64,000 nt of DNA, taken from Pseudoscleropodium purum. Its lineage: Eukaryota > Streptophyta > Bryopsida > Hypnales > Brachytheciaceae. Below the pieces are notes generated by a model. The model was not told where the DNA came from. It saw only the letters and a list, made by a program, of their open reading frames with translations, and made no database searches. Positions 12,995-24,115 of this stretch are shown here, piece by piece. The translations under genes and the position numbers were made by a program. Position 1 is the first letter of the stretch; the number at the start of each line of letters is the position of its first letter. The stretch spans positions 14,882,501 to 14,946,500 of the forward strand of contig OZ017796.1 of the NCBI GenBank assembly GCA_963969395.1, written 5' to 3'.

Positions 12995-13970
12995 TTGACT
13001 ATCTCCTTGAGAATTGTCAAGCAATCTATTTTTATTCCCCCTACAAAGTGAAGAAATAGCAAACAATAATTCCTTTTGAAAATCAACAATGGTGTGATTT
13101 GGTCATGTAATATATGTATGTGGTAGTGACGATAGGACTTTGTTCATACTTCTTTGTATAAACATGTACTATGTAAATTGTAAATCAAATATTCAAATTA
13201 ATTACTTCTGTTGATTTATAAATTATGCATTATGATTGACTTTGAAAAATGTAATCAATTGTAGAGAAATAATTGAAACTAAATTTATTGAAGGATTTAA
13301 TTAAAATTTTGTACAATTCATTTTATAAAACTAATTCAAATTAATTCATTTCATAAAATGAATTCAATTTAATTTATTTCAAAGAATTAGTTCAAATTAA
13401 TTCATGTCATAGAATGGATTCAAATTAATTCATTTCATAGAGTGAATTCAAATTAATTCATTTCAAAGAATGAATTCAAATTAACTCATTTTGTAAAATT
13501 TATTTAAATTAATTCATTTTATAGAAAGCATTCAAATTATATCATTTGAGAGAATGAATTCAATGTAAATCATTTTATAAAAATGATTCAAATTAATAAA
13601 TTTCATAGAATGAATTCAAATTAATTCATTTGAGAGAATTTTAGCAACATGAAAAAGACAAATTTTAGTAAAAAATGTTGAAGAGATTAGAAAAAAAATG
13701 TTGAAGAGATTAGGGTTTAGAATTGAATGTAAAAGTTTTACATTAAATGAAAAAAATGAAAAATTGAATTTTTCAATGTAATTTAGGGTTTGCTACCTGA
13801 AAGAAGCAATTGAGGAGGAAAGAAGTGAATTTGGAGATTGAATGTTTCAATGTAGGGAATTGGAAATGATTTTTGTTCAATGACTACATGCCATGTGTAC
13901 AAAAATTATTCCCTAACTACCTTACTAAGTTACTATTAGGCAAGCATTATCACCTCAAAAGAGGTAGTAA
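12995..13970 (+). repeat. 1-kb dispersed repeat, copy A, with 28-bp array
   Basis: First of three similar blocks in the same orientation. Order of parts: a head (ttgtcaagcaatc, then a 'tatgcattatgattgac' segment), an array of about eleven 28-bp units at 13318-13630 (core gaattcaaattaattcattt), a 'gcaacatgaaaaagacaaa' segment, and a tail ending near cacctcaaaagagg. It runs almost directly into copy B. No protein is encoded. Confidence 0.8.
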
Positions 13971-14192
13971 CTATTTCCAAAGAAAAGAATTGTCAGGCAA
14001 TCTATTTTTATTTCTTCCCTCCAAAGTGAAAAAATAGCAACCATTAGATGTACTTATAAAAATCTAAAACCACCCTTCACTACCGTGCGATGTGAATTAA
14101 GAAAAAAAATATTGTTGAAGTAACACTAGCCGCATGATTCGAAAAGAAAACAATCACTCATTTTGGAAAGTCAACCATAGTGCAATTTGGTC

Positions 14193-14234
<42 letters not shown>

Positions 14235-15001
14235 TGTAGTAGTAATGATAGGACTTTGTTTATGCTTCTTCTTCTAAATATGTACTATGTAAAATTGTAA
14301 ATCAAATATTCAAATTAATTAATTTAATTGATTTATTAATTATGCATTATGGTTGACTTTGAAAAATATAATTAGTTGTAGAGAAATAACTAAAACTAAA
14401 TTTATTGAAGGATTTGATTAAATTTTTATACAATCCATTTAATTATTTTCATAGAATGGATTCAAGTCAATTCATTTCATTAAATTCAAGTCAAATTAAT
14501 TCATTTGAGAGAATGAATTCAAATTCATTCATTTCATAGAGTGAATTCAAATTAATTCATAACATGGAATGGATTCAATTTAATTCATTTCATAGAATGC
14601 ATTCAATTTAATTCATTTAAGAGAATGAATTCAGTTCAATTCATTTGAGTGAACTTTAGCAACACGAAAAAGACAAATTTTAGTAGCATGAGATTGAAGA
14701 AGAAAATGCTAAAGAGATTAGGGTTTAGGATTGAATGTAAAAATTTTATATGAAATGAAAAAATGAAAGATTGAATTTTTGAATGTAATATACTAATATA
14801 GGGTTTGTTGTACGAAGAAAGCAATTGAGGAAGAAGGAAGTGAATTTGAAAACTGAGTGTTTCAATGTAGGGAATTGGAAATGATTTTTGTTCAATGGCT
14901 ACATGCCATGTGTACAAAAATTATTCCTTGACTACCCTATTAATAGGCTTGTACATAGTTTTGCACCTATCACCTCAAAAGAGGCAATAATTGCTTGACT
15001 A
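13971..15001 (+). repeat. 1-kb dispersed repeat, copy B
   Basis: Same order of parts as copies A and C, with about eight 28-bp units at 14435-14655. The head reads ttgtcaggcaat (13990) and the tail attgcttgacta (14990-15001), a possible imperfect terminal inverted repeat of 12 bp. That would fit a non-autonomous DNA transposon, but no target duplication is clear. The minus-strand frame at 14636-14917 is an artefact of this sequence. Confidence 0.8.
14199..14231. repeat. (TA)n microsatellite
   Basis: About 16 uninterrupted TA units inside copy B. Copies A and C have only 'taatatatgtatgtgg' at this place, so the expansion is specific to copy B. Confidence 0.95.
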
Positions 15002-15869
15002 CTATGTTTACTATTAATAATTGACTTGTCAATTGAACATTATACATATTTCAATGCTTTAGATTTGAAGGGTTGACAAGATTCTCTAAAAGATAGTTAG
15101 TAAATTGTTTTTTTCATGCAATGGAATTGTAGTTGAAAATGGAATCATTTTTCTTTTTCTCAAGGTAAGTGGATCGAATCTAGTATGAGTCCCATTGAAC
15201 CTAATTGAGTTCAAATGAGTCCAAGTGAGTCAAAGCAACTATAGTAAATCCAATGGAGGTGATGTAAGTCTAATTGATTGAAAAATTAGCCTATATAAGC
15301 CTTCTTTGTTGAAGTGTTTTGGAGTGATCCAAATCCAACTTCACATCAAAGTCAACTTAGACCATTCAGTCACATCAAAGTCTGTCTAGATTCATCTATT
15401 TCATCTAAACTCCATCATATCCATTGAAACTTAAAACAATCACTAAAGACCATGAAAAAATTGCCCAAACTTCTTAAATTCCAAGCCTATTCAATTCAAA
15501 GTCAATCTAAAGTCAATAATTTGCTATATGATATGTCAACAATAATTTGCAATAATATATTAAAGACATTCTTCTACCTATTCACATGTGTTGTATTAAT
15601 GTTTTTAGTCATATGTAGCTTTGATGCAAAAGTTGATCTTTTCATTCATGTCCTGAAAGTAAACTTCAATGAGCTTAAACATATTTTTGAAAGCATGCTT
15701 ATAAAGTAGTAAAGTACTTTGGGAGTACTTTAAAGTATTAATACCCTAACTCTAGCCTTTGATAAATGGTGATTACAAAGATTATCCATTTTGTACGTCA
15801 TGATTTATAATTTATAATTGTAATTTATTTTATAATTGTAATTTATAATTTTGTATAATTTATAATTTA
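15002..15869. other. Spacer between repeat copies B and C
   Basis: Unique AT-rich sequence. The 85-codon frame at 15452-15709 is not recognisable as a protein family. Around 15795-15870 there is a low-complexity run of 'atttataatt' words. Confidence 0.6.
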
Positions 15870-16941
15870 ACTATCTCTTGAGAATTGTTAGGCAATCTTT
15901 TTTTACACCCCCCCGAAAGTAAAAAATTAGCAACCATTGGATGAAATAAAAAAAACCTAAGACCACCTTTCACTACTATGCGATGTGAATTAAGAAAACA
16001 AAAATGTTGTTGAAGTTGCACTAACCGCAAGATTTGAAAAGAAAACAATAATTCTTTTGGAAAGTCAACAATGGTGCAATTTGGTCGTGTAATATATGTA
16101 TGTGGTAGTGAGATAGGACTTCATTTATGCTTCTTCATATAAATATGTAACATGTAAATCAAATATTCAAATTAATTAATTTCGTCAATTTATGAATTAT
16201 GCATTATGATTGACTTTGAAAAATGTAATTGGTTGTAGAAAAATAACTAAAACTAAATTTATTGCTCTATTTATTGAAGGATTTAGTTAAATTTTTGTAC
16301 AATTCACTCATAGAAAAAATTTAAATTAATTAATTTCATAATATAAATTCCATTTGATTCATTTCATACAATGAATTCAAATTAACTAATTTCATAAAAT
16401 GACTTCAAATTAATTAATTTTAGAGAATCAATTGAAATTAATTCATTTAATAGAATGGATTCAAATTAATCCATTTGAGAAAATGGATTCAAATTAATTC
16501 ATTTGAAAAATTGAATTCAATGTAATTCATTTGAGAGAATGAATTCAAATTAATTTGTTTTAGAAAGTGAATTCAAATTAATTAATTTGGGAGAATTTTA
16601 GCAATATGAAAAAGACAAATTTTAGTAGCATGACATTGAAGAAAAAAAATGCTGAAGAGATCAGAGTAAGGATAGAATGTAAAAATTTTACATAAAATGA
16701 AAAAATGAAAAATTGAATTTTTCAATGTAATTTAGGATTTGTTGGATGAAGAAAGCAATACAGAAGAAAGGAAGTAAATTTGGAGATTGAGTGTTTCAAT
16801 ATAGGGAATTGGAAATGATTTTTGTTCAATGGCTACATGCCACGTGTACAAAAATTATTCCCTAACTACACTACTATTAGGCTTGGACATAGTTTTATAA
16901 TAATCACCATCACCTCAAAAAAGGCAGTTATTGCCTACTAA
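15870..16941 (+). repeat. 1-kb dispersed repeat, copy C
   Basis: Third copy, with the head at 15885 (ttgttaggcaat), about ten 28-bp units between 16300 and 16595, and a tail ending ggcagttattgcctacta. It shares with copy B a 'cgatgtgaattaagaaaa' segment that copy A lacks, so B and C represent the longer form. Confidence 0.8.
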
Positions 16942-17007
16942 CAAAGCCCCTACAAAAATCCTTTTCTGAGCCCTACAAAAAATGGGTAGCTACACTTCAC
17001 AAGGTCA

Positions 17008-17674
17008 TATTTGTATGAAAAAAATGTCCAAAATGGTGGTAACTCTTTGGATTCATTTTTCAAGGAAAGTTGGCTACATTCTTGAAAATTTAGATCATTT
17101 GGAATTGTACAATATATAAGAAAAAAGTAGTAAGTAGAAAGAAGTTGAGAATGATTTGAAACACTAAATTGTTAAGAATTGAATTAAAAAATTAAAAAAT
17201 GTCAATCCCAAAGATTGTAATGTAATTATAAACAATCTACATCCTATGATTTTTTTTAAATATTAAAAATTGAGTTAAATAAAGGACTCCAAAGTTTATT
17301 TTAGAATAGGGAATCCATAATTGCCCGCAAATTAAAACACCTCATAACTTTCATCTCATAAATCAAAATGGAATGATTCAAAACTTTCTACATGTACATA
17401 AATTTAGAGAACCAATTTCAAGTTTTATCTTTGAAAAAAATAATTTTTTAAGAAATTTTTGGATTACGTGCCAAACATTGAATTTTATATTATGCAATAA
17501 CTTTTGAACCATGTTGTCAAAAGTTATGAAAATTGTTGGGCCTCAGAGATACTCTTTGGGTACATGTTGTGTGAAAATTTCAAAGAAAAAAAATAAAAAT
17601 TCCATTCATAGTGAGCTGCCCTGAATTGCCATGTTGCCAAATTAAATAACAAAGTTTGGTTCTTTAGGGGTTAA
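17008..17674 (+). repeat. Dispersed repeat R1, copy 1 (host of piggyBac)
   Basis: Matches 62286-62927 over its whole length (shared words aaaatgtccaaaatggtgg, catttggaattgtacaa, aaataaaggactc, ctttaggggttaa). A more diverged copy lies at about 21078-21640. It ends at the TTAA where the piggyBac element is inserted. It has no coding capacity and its type is unknown. Confidence 0.8.
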
Positions 17675-17688
17675 CCCTAGACGGCCCA
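17675..17688 (+). repeat. piggyBac left terminal inverted repeat
   Basis: Fourteen bases starting CCCTAGAC directly after TTAA. They match the right end in reverse complement at 13 of 14 positions. Confidence 0.93.
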
Positions 17689-20489
17689 AGGGGATGGATT
17701 CTATCCCTCAAGAATCAAAAAGGGTCCTGGTCTTGTATGAGATTTGCAAAAGGAGTGTGGTTCAATACATATTAGGGCGACAAAAAAGGGTGTATAGTGA
17801 TCATGGCTAAGGTGGATCTACGGTGAGAATGAATTTAGTGGGATGGAGGTCGGATTGTTTGGAAGAGAAATGCGGCACTTGGTGGTTTGGTGTGAAGTCC
17901 CAGAAATGACTAGGAGTCACCAATGGCATATCATTGGGCCTTGGATCCTTGCAAGGTGGGGTGGAGGACAGTCTCATGGCCAAGGTTACGAGCTTCATTG
18001 TCATTGTCTGCATGGAGCACAGTGGAGCCGATGATGACATGTTGATTAGCTTGGGTCGTTGAGACACAATTTGAAGCTTTGCTTGTACAGATTTTGGAGG
18101 AATAAAAAAAGGCGCTGGTACATTTTGTAGGGAGTATGAGGAGGGAGAGTGGGGAGTGGGGAAGACATCATCATTTTTGTGATTGGAGGAAGGAGACAAT
18201 GTAAGAAAACTTCGTTGTGGGTGTGTAGTTGCTAGCGCACTACTTCCACTCAACCTTTTTTGCCATGTAAATCATGTATAAGATGACTATTGCATTGGCG
18301 GTTGGGCATGCGACAAAGGATGAGGTCTTCGATGTGCATGATAAATTGTTTCATTGGGCACTAGAGAAGGATGCTTTGAAGGACACAGTGCAAAAGGTTG
18401 TCAATTGTCTACAGGAAGATTTTCTGCTTTATTTGCTACAACCTAAGCACCATCATTAGTGGATTAGCAAACTTGGAATACAAAATTGGTTATATTTGTG
18501 TCGGAGGTAGATTAGGAAGGTGTTGGGGTAGACAAAATAGTACCTAGAAAGTGATCCTTAAGGTCTTCCAAACCTTCTAAATTTGTACCTACAAACAAAG
18601 CAATGGCCAAGTTGGTTTGATGATGAAGAAACAAGTACGGGCGAAGGTGGCAGTAGATCTGAATTCAAGGCCTCTTTGACAAAGGGGTAGGATTCTCCAA
18701 GCAATAACAATGGCACAAACTACATCCCAACAACAAAGTGTTGTGGTGACCAACTCCCAAATGCCCTCTCACATGCACCCATTGATTGGCAACGGACCAC
18801 TAGGCAATTCTAATCACATTAGTCTAAAAAGCGGGAGGGAGGGATAGATTGTTCGAACAAGGGGTGTTGGACGACGGGAGGGTGCTGATGAATAGGGAGG
18901 CGGTGGTAGTAATGTGGGTGCATTGGGGACCGGTTTGGAGAATTCCAATATAGGATTGCCAGATTTGACTACCAATGGCACGATAGGATCTGAATTGTGG
19001 TTGCCAATTAAGGAAGATACAAATTTGCATGCGTATATGGATTTAGGATTTATTACGAGTGAAGTAGGGGAAGGCAGAGTGCCGAGAAGAGTGGATGGGC
19101 AACTTCTTGGAAGGGACTCCTAGAGAGGTCATACCAAGCACAATGCAAAGGCATGAAAGCCAAGGGGGTGGATCACCCCCCAAATTGAAGTTGGTAGCAA
19201 GTCATCCCCTATTTTGAAATCACGTATTGTCAACAAAGGAGTGTCGCTACATTGCCTTACTTGTGGAAGGGCGCATTTGGCATCAAATGTGAATAATGCT
19301 TGCGCCTTCTGGGAGCAATGCTATGAGAAGTCGCCCTCGCATTCACTGACAAATAAGAGTGGTCACAAGTGGCGATATACTAGGCAAGGTGGCCACGCGG
19401 GCAACAAAGAATGCGTGTCCCGCATTGGAACCGTGTACTGCACAGGGAAACAACTGTTGTCATTGGAGATCAGCAAGAATTCTGAAATTTAGCAATTGGC
19501 ATTGGTGGCTGCTCTGCTCAGTCGCCCTGTGAATCTTTGAAGCATGTTTAACAATGTTGCTACAGCAACAGAGTGGTTGGAATCAGTGACCTATTTAATA
19601 GCCAATAAAACACTTCCACCTCCAATTGCACAATTGGATGTGCGCCCTTACTACCAACCACTTTCTATATCCGACTTGGACAATGAACCACCATTGCTTG
19701 CAATGGAGCGACTAGGCACTTCCTATGGCGATGGCTCTGGGAGTATTGGCCCCTTCCAGAATTAGGTTGGAGTTGAAGTTGACAACCTCAATGAGACGAA
19801 TTCGGTAGTGAGTAACTTTGATGGATATATAACACCACCTCCGCAGCGACCGGATGTCCTCAATGATGTGGCGGATGTCCTCCTCAACGGTATTGAAACA
19901 TGGAGCACCAATTCGCGAGACACTGCGTGGGTGCCGGACTTTGTAGATTTTATAGATAATGATTCGTCAAATGAGAACAATTCTGACTAGATTCTACTTG
20001 ATGATGAGGATTTGCCAAATGTAAAAGATGCGAGTTTGAATGTTGATGACTATCACAAATATACCTACATAGATCAAGTCTATAGTGCTATTGTAGAAAG
20101 GATAAGATATCTGTACAAGGATTTAGAGTGGAGTACTTCACAAGTAGTGCTCACTGGAGATCGAGAAAGCTTCTCAGGGCCTTTTCTAGAACCAACCAAG
20201 CAACATACATAAAACAAACCTACCGCTCGGGCTTTTTTTGACCAATGGTTTGATGATGCACTACTAAAAAATGACGTCCAAATCAACAAAAAAATCAATA
20301 TGTTTTTGTTGATTTAAGTATTGTAATGTTCATTTTTACATTTTTTTGTTGATTTGGATAGTGCAATGATAAATCAATAGATTTTTGTTGAACATATTTG
20401 GAACCTTTGGAAATCTTTTGGAATCTCTTGAAATCTTCATTGTACAATGTAGTTTTCTTTAAAATTAAGTATTTACAATTTTATGTTTA

Positions 20490-21030
20490 ATGTAGGCTTT
20501 GGAGGTCATTTGTGCATAATAAATGAACTTTTTTTCTAAACCAAAAAAAATTTGTAGAATTGAACCAACTTCCATCTTCATCAATCCATTTGAGATTTTG
20601 ATTGTTCAATCATAAGTTATAAACAAAATTCAAAGAAGTGTTGAAATTAAAAAAAAAAAATTCAATAGACTTTGGAGGCTGTTTTGGCATAGTAGGAATA
20701 ACTTTTTTGAAAACATTTAGAATTGATTATAGTTGTTAATTCAAACAAGCTTTCATTTTCAATAATCCATTTGAAATTTTGATTCTCCAATCAATAGTTG
20801 AGAACAAAATTTAGAGAGGATGTTCAAAAACATCAAAAATGTCAAAAGTAATGATTTCTCAACCTCTCTCTGAAATTTGTCCAAAATTTTTGAGTAAAAT
20901 CTCCAAACCTCAAATAGAATTTTGAAGATGAAAGCTTGTTTGAATTACCAACTTTTATTAGTTCAAAATGTTTTCAAAAAAGTTCTTCTACTATACCAAA
21001 ACAACCTCTAAAGTTTGTTGAATTTATAAA
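20490..21030. repeat. Inverted and direct module inside the CACTA element
   Basis: A module of about 140-150 bp beginning like 'agactttggaggctgtttt' occurs three times: 20490-20640 (+), 20668-20825 (+) and 20880-21025 (-). The second and third copies face each other as a long inverted repeat with about 50 bp between them, so an RNA from it could form a long hairpin. The copies share 'aacttttttgaaaacattt' and 'attcaaacaagctttcat'. Confidence 0.8.
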
Positions 21031-21077
21031 AAAAATAATTTTCTAATACCTATCTCCATTTTGTTTACAACTTTTGA

Positions 21078-21640
21078 TTAAAGGATTAACATCTTCAAGG
21101 GATTACTTGTTATAATTTAAAGTTCAAAGTTCTTTAAAATTTAATTATAGAATTTAAAAATGTCAATTCCAATCATGATTAATTTGTAATTTTGTAATAA
21201 ATGATGTAAGTCTATTGTTTTTATTTCTTCTTCAACAATATTTAAAATTGAGTTATAAAAGAAAAATTTAAGTTTATTTTAGAGTATAAATTCACAACTA
21301 CCAATAAATTAAAAAAATTTATAATTTCCATTTCATGAATCAAAATAGAATACTTCCAAGCTTTTTATACAAAAATAAATTTAGAAAATCAAATTGAAAT
21401 GGTCATTTTTATAAAAAGTGATATTTTGAGATTTTTTTTGAGATTTTCAATTTCCCCAAAAATGAATGGAAATTACATATTTACATATGATGGGATAACT
21501 TCCCAATTATGTGATCAAAAGTCATAAAAGTTTTTGTGCCTAAAAGTTATCCTTTGTACACATATAGTGTGAAAAATTTAAAGCAAAAAAATTAAAATTT
21601 TGTTACAAATGGTTAGGTTTTATCTTCCAAACTATTTACC
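21078..21640 (+). repeat. Dispersed repeat R1, diverged copy 3
   Basis: A weaker relative of 17008-17674 and 62286-62927, aligned through 'aaaatgtcaattcc', 'aagtttattttagagta', 'tcatgaatcaaaatagaat' and 'tagtgtgaaaaattt'. It lies inside the CACTA element, so either that element picked up an R1 copy or R1 copies elsewhere derive from CACTA relatives. Confidence 0.6.
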
Positions 21641-21814
21641 CGAAATATGTTTGTCAATTCTAGAACTTTCAACTTTCCTTTACATGTTGAAAAAATATGT
21701 TATTAATATATACTCAAAATTTAAAAAAAAAAAATTCATATTCATGCTTCAAGGAAATAACATATAGGTAAAAAATAATATAATAGCTTAAGTATTCACA
21801 AATCGGTGCTTCTA

Positions 21815-21995
21815 AAAGTCAATAGACTTCAAGGGTCGTTTTCACATAGTAGACTACCTTTTTTTTTAAACTTTCAACTAAAAAAAGTTGAGAGATGAAA
21901 GTTATTTTCATTTACCAATTTTTTTTAGTTGAGAGTTTCAAAAAATAAGTTAGTTTACTATGTAAAAATGTCCCCTAAAGTTTGATGATTTTACA
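21815..21995. repeat. Second hairpin module in the CACTA element
   Basis: The arms 'caatagacttcaagggtcg ... catagtagactac' (about 21822-21860) and a reversed partner (about 21945-21985) enclose a smaller hairpin around 'ctttcaactaaaaaaagttg'. It is related in sequence to the module at 20490-21030. Confidence 0.65.
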
Positions 21996-22059
21996 AGGCA
22001 AATGCAAAAACAACAAAAAATTAATTAAATATAAAACATTTATTTCTATGAGCATGTGA

Positions 22060-22205
22060 ACATATTGGTGGTTCATTTGTACATGACCTTAGAGTTTCAC
22101 CTTCAATGTCTCGAGTTCAAACCTTGGGGGCGACTCGCCTACGTGGCGCGGTCACCTAGGTGGCTTGCTCGTGTAGCGGGTGCCATGTGGCAATCCTTCA
22201 TTGAT
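22060..22205 (+). other. tRNA-like / SINE-like GC-rich patch
   Basis: Inside the AT-rich CACTA element is a GC-rich block with 'tggttcatttgtacatgacc' and, about 45 bp later, 'tcgagttcaaacc'. These resemble RNA polymerase III A and B boxes as found in plant SINE heads. A GC-rich tail (ggcgactcgcctacgtggcg) follows. There is no cloverleaf, so it is not a working tRNA gene. The SINE call is tentative. Confidence 0.3.
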
Positions 22206-23480
22206 CAATAATTTTAATTTATGAGATTAAAATTTCTGAATTTTAATTGATGAAAATGAACACGTTTTTGTTGCTAAATTAACATTTTTCTACTATGTTC
22301 AACAAAAAGTATTCATTTTCATGTCTAAATCAACATTTTTTTACTATACAATGTCCAGGTCAACATGTCCAAATCAACACAGACAGTGACAACAAAAAAT
22401 CAACATTGTTTTTGTCATTGTCGACGTTGATTTTTCTAGTAGCGATGCGATTGTTGATTGAATCGTGGCTATGATCAATGCTTAAGCGGCGCAGCTGTCC
22501 ACAAACGTGACCGATCCTAGGCGGCGAGGTAGACCTACAAGCTGTAATAGTGGGCGACATTAGTCTCCAACAACAAGAGTAGAAGTTCGGGCTTTTTTTG
22601 GAGTGGCCATACTCATGGGATTGAAGACCTCGCCCTCCATCCGTGGCTACTAGAGAGAGGATGTTTTCTGGCGATGTGGTGTGATACCCGAAGTTTTCTC
22701 ACGAGATCAATTTGAATCCTTACTTCGGTGCATTCACTACGTGGACAATAGTATTGCATGCCGTAACAAAGATTCAAAGAAGACCCCCAGTGTGACAAAC
22801 TCTTCAAAGTTCATTGGTTGTTGGAGCATTTCATGGTAGTCTCCAAGGCAATATATAATCCAGAGAAGCAGCTGAAGTGTGATGAGATAATGGTGGTATA
22901 CAAGGGCTTCTGATCGTCATGTCGCCAATACATGTCGACGAAGCCTATACGATATGGATTCAAATTCTGGAGAACTGTGTGTGAAGACTCTAGGTTCATT
23001 TGGAATTTGATTCTTTATCTTGGGAAGAGGGGTGATGAGTCAGAAGCAAGCTTGGACAAACGAGTAGTCCACGAACTCACAGCTGGGCTACAAAATCGTG
23101 GCCATAGTGCTTGCATGGACAATTTCTTCACACCGCCTTCACTTTTTGATGGCTTGCTGCGATGTGGCATCTTTGCTATAGGGATTGTCAAAGGACAACA
23201 TGTGGGATTCCCTTTCAGCCTTTGCAGCTTCAAGAAAGAAGAACACCCAAGGTCAACTTTGTTCTGGGGTACCCATTCAAGCGAAAAAATGGTAGCCTTT
23301 GTCTGGTACGACACGAAGCCGGTGACTTTTCTCAGTACATTTGTTGACTCCGTAAGGCCCATTGTTGCCAAACGATGGTTGAAAAGAAAGCGTGAAGACA
23401 TACATACCACGCCATAGCAAGTTGAGTATTAAACCAACATGCGTGGCGTGAATCTCATTGATCAAATGCAGACGTATTAC

Positions 23481-23675
23481 TGTTAGAACTAATTAATTAT
23501 AGACTCAATAGTGACAACTGTTCCTTATCGTCACACCTATAGGATTACCAAGGAATAGAATCTCCTCTTTAGAGCATATAACTTAACTCTTGTAATCACT
23601 TTATATTATTATTAATAATACTTTTCACTATTTTGAATCCTTCTCGTGTACGTTACTTTACTTGTTATTTCCACA
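23481..23675 (+). repeat. copia 5' LTR
   Basis: Starts TGTTAGAACT and ends CCACA. The copy at 26710-26904 has the same length. Confidence 0.96.
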
Positions 23676-23693
23676 TGGTATCAAAGCAAGAAC
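23676..23693 (+). other. copia primer-binding site
   Basis: tggtatcaaagcaagaac lies next to the LTR and resembles the complement of the initiator methionine tRNA 3' end, the usual copia primer. Confidence 0.85.
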
Positions 23694-23730
23694 AGATGAG
23701 CCTTGATCGATGAGCATCCATTGAAGAAAT

Positions 23731-24102
23731 ATGTGCTTCCTTGAAACACCTAGGGTCGAAGTACGATCCAGTGAAGACGTATTCGATCAGCTGGTCACAG
23801 ATGAAGAGAGAATCGAAATTGAAAATCAATTTTACAACACGAATAGATTCTTCTAACTCAATCTTGAAGATAGATTCGTTCAACTTGAAATACAACCAAT
23901 TGAAGTAGCACTTGATGAATTCGAGGACATTGGACTACCTTTGAATTCAGATTTTGAAATCATTCCATATGGAATATCTAACGTACCTAACTATCTTATT
24001 GATATAATAAACCAAGTTGGTCAATTTAATGAGATAAATCCTCAATATTTTGAGGACGATTCTTCTGTAACAATACCTTCCCATATCTATCAAGAACTTT
24101 AA
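23731..24102 (+). pseudogene. Acidic leader ORF upstream of copia gag
   Basis: A 124-codon frame from an ATG at 23731 to a stop at 24100-24102, interrupted once by TAA at 23854-23856. The product would be acidic (words such as VTDEERIEIENQFY, DEFEDIGLP, NPQYFEDDSS) and matches no family I know. It ends 13 bp before gag. The coding-like composition suggests it was once translated, which is unusual for a copia leader. It could also be a captured fragment or chance. Confidence 0.45.
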
Positions 24103-24115
24103 GAACTTTAAAATA

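Larger units (their letters stand above)
20256..22447. mobile_element. Non-autonomous CACTA (En/Spm) element in piggyBac
   Basis: The element is 20259-22444 (2186 bp), flanked by the 3-bp duplication ATG (20256-20258 and 22445-22447). The left end reads CACTACTAAAAAATGACGTC. The right end in reverse complement reads CGCTACTAGAAAAATC, close to the CACTACTAGAAAA ends common in plant CACTA elements. Both subterminal regions carry many copies of a 'aaatcaaca'/'tgttgattt' word, as this superfamily does for transposase binding. No transposase is encoded. The interior instead holds several inverted modules and a diverged copy of repeat R1. Removing it rejoins the piggyBac coding frame (WFDDA then IVD), which supports the boundaries. 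Confidence 0.88.

Noticed and set aside
13318..16595. CRISPR-like regular repeats
   Set aside because: The 28-bp units are adjacent tandem repeats without spacers, in a plant nuclear context.
17807..18253. 148-codon minus-strand frame
   Set aside because: Pro/Ser-rich frame opposite the piggyBac 5' region, with no domain and no splice context.
22060..22205. A functional tRNA gene
   Set aside because: Pol III box-like words only; no cloverleaf or acceptor stem can be formed.
23015..23410. 131-codon minus-strand frame
   Set aside because: Antisense to the piggyBac DDE core, which has clear family motifs on the plus strand.
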